DNA of 51,782 nt. It comes from Desulfobacca sp. Lineage in GTDB: Bacteria; Desulfobacterota; Desulfobaccia; Desulfobaccales; Desulfobaccaceae. The position numbers and the translations under genes are program-made. Location of the stretch: contig DYEV01000028.1 of the NCBI GenBank assembly GCA_020725545.1, positions 1-51,782 on the forward strand, written 5' to 3'. The notes beneath the pieces are model-generated. The model saw nothing but the letters and a program-made list of their open reading frames with translations, searched no databases and was not told where the DNA came from. Shown in pieces: positions 1 through 6,065 of the stretch. Numbering within the stretch: the first letter of the stretch is position 1; each line of letters opens with the position of its first letter.

Positions 1-1
1 C

Positions 2-163
2 AGCGGCAACGGCGCTAACGCCCAAGCCATATTAATGTCGGTTTATCGCACCCTCAAATTGCGCGGCCTTGATCCTTTGGATACCATCGTCAGCGCTCTC
101 AAAATTTATGTGGTTACCGGTTCCTTACCTCCTTTACCTGATGCGAAGCTCTCAGTTAACTGA
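2..163 (+). CDS. IS66-family transposase, C-terminal end (partial)
   Basis: An open frame enters from the left edge and ends at TGA 161-163, giving 53 residues. The peptide contains AQAILMSVYRTLKLRG and ends with GSLPPLPDAKL. This 'AQA-ILMS-R-LK-RG ... P' C-terminal pattern is typical of IS66-family (TnpC-type) transposases, which carry out DDE-type DNA cleavage and strand transfer. Only the tail is visible, so the catalytic residues, start and intactness of the element cannot be judged. No terminal inverted repeat was recognised in the AT-rich DNA that follows, so the right end of the element is not placed. Family assignment is by recall of the tail motif. Confidence 0.7.
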   Translation, partial: SGNGANAQAILMSVYRTLKLRGLDPLDTIVSALKIYVVTGSLPPLPDAKLSVN

Positions 164-524
164 AGTGTTACAAATAATTTTATTATGTTAATCATTAAAT
201 TATTTTAATAATTAATTTTATTAATTAATTCTAATTTTATGTTATAATTTATTCCTCTTCCTTTTCCACCTCTGCAAGGCTTGCCAAGGCTTCAGGCTGC
301 TATAGATCACAGTGGCTTTTCTCATTTTTAAGGAGTTGCTGTGATCGCTTTAATTCCGCTTGACTCACCAGAACCAGGTGATGGCCAGAGGGCAGGATGG
401 AAAAAAGAGGTGAAACCAGGGTGGAGAGGTTTCCGAGCGACAGGGCTCTCTCTTTCGAAAAGGGGGCAGTTGGGACCAGGCGCGTCAGAAAGTGGCGGTC
501 CGGCCCCGGCTGGCTATGTATTCG
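164..524. other. AT-rich intergenic gap after the IS66 tail
   Basis: The first ~90 bases (about 170-260) are strongly AT-rich, with repeated TTAATTAATT-like runs, unlike the GC-rich genome around them. This fits insertion-element flank or foreign DNA. From about 300 the composition returns to normal. A possible short frame starts with GTG at 341 behind AAGGAG but has no recognisable protein character. I see no terminator, RNA gene or clear promoter. Confidence 0.4.
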
Positions 525-1772
525 CTATCTATCTCGAAAAAACGGGGCATTTTTCGAGCGCGGTTTAGAGGAGGCGTTTTTTGGCTTTTCCCAACGGCCC
601 GGCGGTTGGCGCCACGCTCGGTCACTTTCAGCATCACGGGGCGAGGCCGCTTGGTTATAGTCAAACCCGTCCAGACGGCAATGTTCTACCTTAGCCCGCA
701 AAACGGTCTCAAGACGGCGCACCATGTCCTTATCCTCAGAAGTAATGAAGGTAAAGGCATCACCGCTTTTCGTCTGCCGGCCGGTGCGGCCGATCCGGTG
801 GGTATAGGCATCGAGGGTATCCGGCATATCATAATTGATGACGTGGGAAATCTGGGTCACGTCGATCCCCCGGGCGGCTATATCCGTGGCCACCAGGATT
901 TGAAAGGTGCCGTTCCGGAAGCCGTTCATCACGGCCTGGCGGCGGCTCTGGGACAGGTTGCCCTGGAGCGAGGTGGCCCGATAGCCGGCCTTGTCCAATT
1001 GTTCTCCCAACCGTTTGGCCCGGTGTTTCGTGCGGGTAAAGATCAGCACTGAGTCGGTGGCGGTATGGCGCAACAATTCCAAGAGGAGCGCGGTTTTCAG
1101 GTGCGGGGCGATGGGATAGAGGCGGTGCGAGACATTCTTGGCCGGCCCCGTCTTGTCCACCTGCACCGTTACCGGGGTCTGCAGCACTTCCTGGGACAGT
1201 TGCAGGATATCAGCCGGCATGGTGGCCGAGAACAGCAGCGTCTGCCGTCTGGCGGGCACCTGCTTGATAATTCTTCTGATATCGGGTAGGAAACCCATGT
1301 CGAACATCCGGTCCGACTCGTCTAAGACCAGCACTTCCAGATGGGACAGGTCAATGGTGCCTTGTCTGAGGTGGTCAAGGAGACGGCCGGGGCAGGCCAC
1401 GACGATCTCCACGCCGCGTTTAAGCTTGTCTGCCTGAGGGCCGAAGCCCACGCCGCCATAGACGGTAACGCTCCGGAGTCCCGTCCGGCGCCCCAGGAGC
1501 CGGATGGTTTCGTGAGTCTGTTCGGCCAGCTCACGGGTGGGGGCCAGAATCAGGGCCCTGACGTGATGGCGTTGGCCGTGCAGCAAACGCTGCAGGATCG
1601 GCAGCACAAAGGCCGCAGTCTTGCCGGTGCCGGTCTGGGCCAAGCCCACGATGTCGCGGCCTTGCATGACCAGGGGGATGGCTTTGGCCTGAATCGGCGT
1701 CGGCGTCTGATATTGGGCCGCGGTCACGCCGGCGGCCACCAGGGGGTGAAAATCAAAGAGGTTGAATTGCAT
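525..1772 (-). CDS. rhlE: DEAD-box ATP-dependent RNA helicase, RhlE type
   Basis: This 415-residue cytosolic RNA helicase unwinds or remodels RNA and would aid ribosome assembly or mRNA turnover. All motifs are present in order: Q motif (TPTPIQ, ~23-28), Walker A AQTGTGKT (45-52), PTRELA (78-83), CPGR (127-130), motif II (151-154), SAT (182-184), then LIFTRTK, ATDIAARGID and HRIGRTGR in the second RecA-like lobe. Motif II reads DESD instead of DEAD, confirmed in the codons. The basic tail after ~375 is typical of RhlE. AAGGA lies just upstream of the ATG. The gene sits beside RRM and cold-shock genes on the same strand, which suits a cold or RNA-structure role (inference). Confidence 0.92.
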   Translation of the reverse strand: MQFNLFDFHPLVAAGVTAAQYQTPTPIQAKAIPLVMQGRDIVGLAQTGTGKTAAFVLPILQRLLHGQRHHVRALILAPTRELAEQTHETIRLLGRRTGLRSVTVYGGVGFGPQADKLKRGVEIVVACPGRLLDHLRQGTIDLSHLEVLVLDESDRMFDMGFLPDIRRIIKQVPARRQTLLFSATMPADILQLSQEVLQTPVTVQVDKTGPAKNVSHRLYPIAPHLKTALLLELLRHTATDSVLIFTRTKHRAKRLGEQLDKAGYRATSLQGNLSQSRRQAVMNGFRNGTFQILVATDIAARGIDVTQISHVINYDMPDTLDAYTHRIGRTGRQTKSGDAFTFITSEDKDMVRRLETVLRAKVEHCRLDGFDYNQAASPRDAESDRAWRQPPGRWEKPKNASSKPRSKNAPFFRDR

Positions 1773-1902
1773 ATATTCCTTGTTATGCGCTCGGGCAATT
1801 AATTTCCCGATATGTTCAAATGATTAACTTTTTATGGCATGGTCTGGGCCGGACATTTTTCCTGTCGCTTGCCGGCAACCTGTCTCGCCAACCGAGGGCT
1901 TT

Positions 1903-2346
1903 TTAAGACTCGCTCTCTTTCGTGGTCTTTGTGGCCTTCGTGCTTTTCCTTTTCTTTTTTATCGGCTCTTTGGGGGCTTCTGCCGCCAGGGTTTCTATGG
2001 ATGGCGGCATTTCTGGACAGGCTGCCGCAGCCAAGATTTTCTCCTGGAGCGCGGTATCGATCTGCAGGTTCTGGAAAAACCCTCTCCGGAAAGAATCCCA
2101 CCCGAATTCAGTAAGTTGTTTTTTTCCTTGGCGTTCGGGCAGGTCCACATAGAGATACTCGCCCTCTATTTTCCTGATCGTCCCCAAGCCAAAAGTACAA
2201 TGATTGATAGAAAGTCCCACCAGTTCCTGCCAGCGATCTTCGTGGCTGGCAGCGTATTGGAAGAAACTTAAGGGGTCGATGGCGATGGTTGCCTGGGAAG
2301 CCAAACCATTACCTTCCTGCTCCTGCCCGACATCAGGTTGTGCCAT
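1903..2346 (-). CDS. Conserved small protein with possible CarD/Tudor-like beta module and Lys-rich tail
   Basis: I do not recognise a named family for this 147-residue soluble protein. The middle section (HCTFGLGTIRKI, then LYVDLPERQGKKQL) looks like the small beta-barrel modules of CarD, KOW or Tudor-like proteins, in which an 'FGxGTV...V.F...GkK.l' pattern recurs. The last ~25 residues are dominated by Lys, Thr and Ser (KKKRKSTKATK), suggesting contact with nucleic acid. I start it at the ATG at 2346 because GGGGAAT lies just upstream; an earlier in-frame ATG at 2376 lacks a ribosome site. It lies between rhlE and the RRM/cold-shock genes, separated from the latter by a terminator. A role in RNA or DNA binding is inference. 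Confidence 0.65.
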   Translation of the reverse strand: MAQPDVGQEQEGNGLASQATIAIDPLSFFQYAASHEDRWQELVGLSINHCTFGLGTIRKIEGEYLYVDLPERQGKKQLTEFGWDSFRRGFFQNLQIDTALQEKILAAAACPEMPPSIETLAAEAPKEPIKKKRKSTKATKTTKESES

Positions 2347-2457
2347 GATTTTATTCCCCTGCCACAGAGATTGCACCGCGACCGCACGCTAGGTTGCGTT
2401 TCTGGCCCGGTGCGCCAACTGTGACAATCTGCTGGCGGTGCCTCGATCTCTGAAGAG

Positions 2458-2482
2458 AAAGGCGACCCTGAGGTCGCCTTTT
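2458..2482 (-). terminator. Rho-independent terminator (possibly bidirectional)
   Basis: A perfect 7-bp stem, GGCGACC (2461-2467) and GGTCGCC (2472-2478), closes a 4-base loop. A-run 2458-2460 and T-run 2479-2482 flank it, so it could work on both strands. It lies downstream of the RRM gene on the minus strand and would end the csp-RRM transcript before the next gene. Confidence 0.8.
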
Positions 2483-2547
2483 GATTCCCTGGACTATAGA
2501 TGACCGGAAGCGACGCGTGCCTGATACCGGCCGTCTGCTTCCCGGTT

Positions 2548-2841
2548 TTAGCGATAGCCGCCCCGGCGACCGCCGCCGCCGAACCCACCTTTATTCTGGG
2601 GTTTGGCTTCATTGACGGAGAGGGCGCGTCCATCAACAGTCCGGCCATTCAACATGGAGATGGCTTTCTGGCCCGCTGATTTGGTTTCCATTTCTACGAA
2701 TCCAAAGCCCCGGGGTTGGCCGGTGTGCCGGTCGGTGATAATTTTGGCCGAGGTGACATAGCCTGCCTCGGAAAAGAGTGTGGTCAGTTGTTCTTCGGTG
2801 GTGTCGAAGGACAGGTTGCCCACATATAATTTCATACTCAT
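2548..2841 (-). CDS. Glycine-rich RNA-binding protein with one RRM
   Basis: This 97-residue protein has a single RNA recognition motif covering residues ~3-80, with RNP2 LYVGNL and RNP1 RGFGFVEM, followed by a short Gly/Arg tail (GGFGGGGRRGG). Such bacterial single-RRM proteins bind single-stranded RNA and are often cold-induced. Start choice: GGGAGA lies upstream of the ATG at 2841; a second ATG two codons later is also possible. It follows the cold-shock gene on the same strand after 104 bases with no terminator between, so the two may share a transcript. A co-acting RNA-chaperone role is inferred from that pairing. Confidence 0.9.
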   Translation of the reverse strand: MSMKLYVGNLSFDTTEEQLTTLFSEAGYVTSAKIITDRHTGQPRGFGFVEMETKSAGQKAISMLNGRTVDGRALSVNEAKPQNKGGFGGGGRRGGYR

Positions 2842-2945
2842 AACTTCTCCCTGTTGGTCTTGCCAGGATGAGGTGGTGGCCTGGTGGGCGGCAGGGATAT
2901 AGCCATCCCGGCAATCACCGCCTGACCACCAGCGCTCGATTCGGA

Positions 2946-3149
2946 CTAACGGATGACGACGTTTTGTGCCTGAGCCCCTTTGGGACCCTGGACTACTTCA
3001 AATTCCACGGTTTGATTTTCTGACAAAGATCGGTAGCCATCCGTTTGAATGGCGCTGTGATGCACAAACACATCGGGGCCGTTTTCCCGGCTGATAAACC
3101 CAAACCCCTTGGAATCATTAAACCACTTTACCGTACCAGTTTCCTTCAT
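2946..3149 (-). CDS. Cold-shock domain protein (CspA family)
   Basis: This 67-residue single cold-shock domain protein is the usual family length. RNP1-like KGFGFI (~14-19) and RNP2-like VFVHHSAI (~27-34) are intact, and the protein begins with the common TGTVKWFN pattern. It binds single-stranded nucleic acid and keeps RNA unstructured. A strong ribosome site (TTAGGAG, 8 bases from ATG) sets the start. A sigma70-like promoter at 3306-3333 predicts a leader of about 150 nt, about the length of the regulated leader of Escherichia coli cspA. That leader carries a terminator-like hairpin at 3217-3252. Expression is therefore probably controlled after initiation (inference). Confidence 0.95.
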   Translation of the reverse strand: MKETGTVKWFNDSKGFGFISRENGPDVFVHHSAIQTDGYRSLSENQTVEFEVVQGPKGAQAQNVVIR

Positions 3150-3216
3150 GTTACAATCTCCTAACTTTACTGCATCGATATCCTACTAAAATAAGCAGGC
3201 GGCCAAGCCGTCAGCC

Positions 3217-3252
3217 AAAAAAAATCGGAGGAAGTACGCACACCCTCCGATT
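3217..3252 (-). terminator. Terminator-like hairpin inside the csp leader
   Basis: On the minus strand, AATCGGAGG and CCTCCGATT (3244-3252 and 3223-3231) form a perfect 9-bp stem with a 12-base loop, followed by eight U residues (A-run 3217-3224 on the plus strand). It lies between the predicted csp promoter and the csp start codon, so it would either attenuate csp transcription or end a separate short RNA of about 80 nt. Confidence 0.7.
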
Positions 3253-3305
3253 CTGCTCCAGGACTTGCGACCTGAATTACGTCTGACATGCTAAACACTA
3301 ATCTC

Positions 3306-3333
3306 AGTATACAAGAATATTTCTTGAAGTCAA
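3306..3333 (-). promoter_or_regulatory. Sigma70-type promoter with palindromic operator for csp
   Basis: On the minus strand, TTGACT (-35, 3328-3333) and TATACT (-10, 3306-3311) are 16 bases apart. The spacer is almost entirely a palindrome, CAAGAA-3 bases-TTCTTG (3312-3326), placed where a repressor would block polymerase. Predicted start is near 3299, giving a ~150-nt leader before the csp ATG. Confidence 0.65.
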
Positions 3334-3404
3334 GGAAATAAAAAAATTTCTTCTGTCGTGGAAATATTGCGGCCCTGCGAACGGCGACCCTCTGGTGAGA
3401 GAAA

Positions 3405-3457
3405 GGTCAGCCAGGTGCAGCGGCCCAAAAGCCTGGGCCACCGGCTGACGCTGCACC
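3405..3457. ncRNA. Candidate structured RNA element able to form a pseudoknot
   Basis: Three perfect complementary pairs are interleaved: GTCAGCC (3406-3412) with GGCTGAC (3443-3449), GGTGCAGC (3414-3421) with GCTGCACC (3450-3457), and an inner hairpin GGCCCA (3422-3427) with TGGGCC (3434-3439). The first two cross, giving either an H-type pseudoknot or two mutually exclusive helices. Both strands could fold. It lies 189 bases upstream of the plus-strand flavoprotein gene and upstream of the minus-strand csp promoter. I could not match it to a known riboswitch class. No gene was recognised here. Confidence 0.4.
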
Positions 3458-3645
3458 GCTACCACCTTGGTTATTTTTCTGGTGAATTTTCTTGAGATAA
3501 TCTTACCCATGATTAAAATGTACCTTATCATTATTTATAAGTTCGGGGTCTGTCCTGATCATGGCAGGGGGCTTGCCTGTCAGGTCGGGATACCAAAGAT
3601 CCCCTTAGCGCTGTTCCCGGTTCTCGTTATCGAGGGGAGATCGCC

Positions 3646-5949
3646 GTGGCCAAGGCAACCACAGAGGACCCGGCCGTTGACCGCCGGTCCCCCGAGGGTC
3701 GGCAAGAGTTCGAGGCGGCGCAGCCGGCTGGCTGGCGGCGGCCGCTCCTGCTGCTCACGGTCATCATCGCCCTGCTGGTCGTGGCCCGGGTCTTGGGGCT
3801 GGGAGAGAAGTTAGGAGCCCTGCGGGACTGGATCCAGGCTTTGGGTGCCTGGGGGCCCCTGGTCTTTTTCGTGCTCTATGTTGCCGCGGCGGTGGCAGCC
3901 ATCCCGGGCTCGGCCCTGACCGTGACCGGGGGCGTCCTCTTCGGCTCCTTCTGGGGGGTGATCCTTACCCTCCATGCCGCGACTCTCGGTGCGGCCCTGG
4001 CCTTCCTGGTCTCCCGCTCTCTGGCCCGGCAAGCCGTGGTCCGCTGGCTCGGTCAGAATAGAAATTTCCAGCGTCTGGACCGCCTCACCGCCGAACACGG
4101 CGCCATTATCGTGGCCCTGACCCGCCTTGTCCCCATCTTTCCCTATAACCTGCTCAATTATGGCTTCGGCCTGACCAAGGTGCCGTTTTGGACTTACGTC
4201 CTGTGGACCTGGCTCTGCATGCTCCCCGGGACCGTACTCTACGTGGTGGGCGCCGACGCGGTTTTTCAGGGGGTGGCCCGGGGCCAAGTACCCTGGACGC
4301 TGGTGGGGGTCTTGGTGGTGGTGCTGGCGGTCTTGACGGTCCTGGTCCGCCAAGCCCGGCAGCAGCTGCACCAGAAAGAGCTGGCGGTCCAGGCGGCAGA
4401 AACGGCTGGCCCGGCCGCGGCATCGCCGGCAATACCGGAGCTGGCCCCCGCTGATGAACACAACGAGGCCCTCTTGGCCCAGGTGCGGCCGCGCACCTGG
4501 CGCAACCCCACGCCCGCTCCCCGGTACAACCTGGTGATCATCGGCGCCGGCACCGCCGGCTTGGTCTGCGCCGCGGGGTCTGCGGGGCTGGGCGCCAAGG
4601 TGGCCCTCATTGAACGACGCCTCCTGGGCGGCGACTGCCTGAACTTCGGCTGTGTCCCTTCCAAGGCGCTCATCCGCGCCTCCCGGGCGGCCGCCGCAGT
4701 CCGGGAAGCGGCGGCCTTCGGGGTCCATGTCCCTCCGGGGGTTGCGGTTGATTTTGCCGAGGTCATGGCCCGCCTGCGTCGCTTGCGAGCCGAAATCAGC
4801 CGCCACGACTCGGTCCAGCGGTTCCAGGACCTGGGGGTGGATGTCTTCCTGGGCGCTGCCCGTTTCCGTGGCCCCGACACGGTGGAGGTGGCGGGCCAGA
4901 CCCTGCGCTTCGCCAAGGCGGTCATCGCCACCGGCGGCCGGCCGGTGCAGCCGCCCCTCCCCGGCCTGGCCGAGGCCGGTTTCCTCACCAACGAGACAGT
5001 TTTTGCCCTCACCGAAAGACCGGCGCGGCTGCTGGTCCTGGGCGGCGGCCCCATCGGCTGTGAGCTGGCCCAGGCCTTCCAGCGCCTGGGCTCCCAGGTG
5101 ACCCTGCTCCACAAATACGACCGCCTCATGAACCGGGAAGACCCGGAAGCCGCGGCCCTGGTACAGAAACAATTCCTGCAGGACGGCATGCAACTCCTGC
5201 TCAACGCCAAACCTCTGGGAGTAACCCGCACTGCCGGCGGCAAGGTGGTGCACTATGAAGCTGCGGGCCAGGCGGCCGCAATCGAAGTGGATGAAATTCT
5301 GGTGGGCGCCGGCCGGGCCCCCAATGTGGAAGGCCTCAACCTGGAAGCCGCGGGGGTGCAGTACGAGGGCGGCAAAGGCCGGGGGGTCATCGTCAACGAC
5401 CGTCTACAGACCAGCAACCCCAAGATTTACGCGGCCGGCGACGTCTGCCTGCCCTATCAGTTCACCCACCTGGCCGACGCCGCGGCCCGCCTCGTCATCC
5501 AGAACGCCCTGTTCTTCGGCCGCAAGAGATTTTCTGCCCTGACCATTCCCTGGTGCACCTACACCGACCCGGAGGTGGCCCACGTGGGTCTGGCGGAGAC
5601 CGAGGCCCGGAAAAAAGGGGTGGCTTATCAGACTTTTAGGAAGCCCTGGCGCGAGGTGGATCGGGCCATCTTGGACGGCGAGACCGAAGGGTTCGTGAAA
5701 ATCCTGGTCAAAGCCGGCACGGACAAGATCCTGGGAGCCACCATCGTCGCCCGCCATGCCGGCGAAATGATCAGCGAAGTGGCCACGGCCATGACCGCCG
5801 GTCTCGGCCTGGGCGCCCTGGCCGGCGTCATCCATCCCTATCCCACCCAAGCGGAGGCCATCCGCCAGACCGGGGACATGTATAACCGCTCCCGCTTAAC
5901 GCCCACCCTGAAACGCTGGCTGACCCGTTATCTGGCCTGGCGGCGCTAA
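3646..5949 (+). CDS. Fusion of VTT (TVP38/TMEM64, DedA-like) membrane domain with mercuric-reductase-like flavoprotein
   Basis: This 767-residue protein starts at GTG behind GAGGGGA. Residues ~32-52 form a membrane segment and ~60-235 a multi-span VTT domain (PGSALTVTGG near 87-96, then the conserved FPYNLLNYGFGL stretch). An Ala/Pro-rich linker leads to a pyridine nucleotide-disulfide oxidoreductase from ~293: FAD-binding GAGTAG (300-305), redox pair C331/C336 in GDCLNFGCVPSK, a second GGGPIG nucleotide site and a C-terminal HPYPTQAE with the catalytic His-Glu pair. Close relatives include mercuric reductase and dihydrolipoamide dehydrogenase. It lacks an N-terminal metal-binding domain and the C-terminal vicinal Cys pair of true MerA, so mercury reduction is unlikely. 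The natural substrate is unknown; a membrane-tethered thiol or quinone redox role is inference. Confidence 0.88.
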   Translation: MAKATTEDPAVDRRSPEGRQEFEAAQPAGWRRPLLLLTVIIALLVVARVLGLGEKLGALRDWIQALGAWGPLVFFVLYVAAAVAAIPGSALTVTGGVLFGSFWGVILTLHAATLGAALAFLVSRSLARQAVVRWLGQNRNFQRLDRLTAEHGAIIVALTRLVPIFPYNLLNYGFGLTKVPFWTYVLWTWLCMLPGTVLYVVGADAVFQGVARGQVPWTLVGVLVVVLAVLTVLVRQARQQLHQKELAVQAAETAGPAAASPAIPELAPADEHNEALLAQVRPRTWRNPTPAPRYNLVIIGAGTAGLVCAAGSAGLGAKVALIERRLLGGDCLNFGCVPSKALIRASRAAAAVREAAAFGVHVPPGVAVDFAEVMARLRRLRAEISRHDSVQRFQDLGVDVFLGAARFRGPDTVEVAGQTLRFAKAVIATGGRPVQPPLPGLAEAGFLTNETVFALTERPARLLVLGGGPIGCELAQAFQRLGSQVTLLHKYDRLMNREDPEAAALVQKQFLQDGMQLLLNAKPLGVTRTAGGKVVHYEAAGQAAAIEVDEILVGAGRAPNVEGLNLEAAGVQYEGGKGRGVIVNDRLQTSNPKIYAAGDVCLPYQFTHLADAAARLVIQNALFFGRKRFSALTIPWCTYTDPEVAHVGLAETEARKKGVAYQTFRKPWREVDRAILDGETEGFVKILVKAGTDKILGATIVARHAGEMISEVATAMTAGLGLGALAGVIHPYPTQAEAIRQTGDMYNRSRLTPTLKRWLTRYLAWRR

Positions 5950-5975
5950 GCCGCTGTAATTATAGACACAAGAGT

Positions 5976-6003
5976 TTGCGTTGTTGAGCCTCAAGAATAT
6001 ACT
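5976..6003 (+). promoter_or_regulatory. Possible promoter for the radical SAM/methyltransferase gene
   Basis: TTGCGT (5976-5981) and TATACT (5998-6003) are 16 bases apart, 62 bases before the chosen GTG start. The -10 is good and the -35 only fair. It would let the downstream gene be expressed separately from the flavoprotein gene. Confidence 0.4.
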
Positions 6004-6065
6004 GCCTGCCAATAGTAAAGACCGGCTTGGGGCAAAACCAGAACAAGGAAAGGAAAGGAAGAGCA

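Noticed and set aside
341-568. 75-codon plus-strand frame starting GTG behind AAGGAG
   Set aside because: Good ribosome site but no protein character, and it runs into the antisense 3' end of rhlE.
3304-3531. 75-codon minus-strand frame
   Set aside because: It covers the csp promoter and the pseudoknot-capable element; its peptide has no recognisable family and the DNA is better explained as regulatory.
3811-5253. 480-codon minus-strand open frame
   Set aside because: Antisense to the VTT-flavoprotein fusion, whose domains are intact in the plus strand; low-complexity composition.
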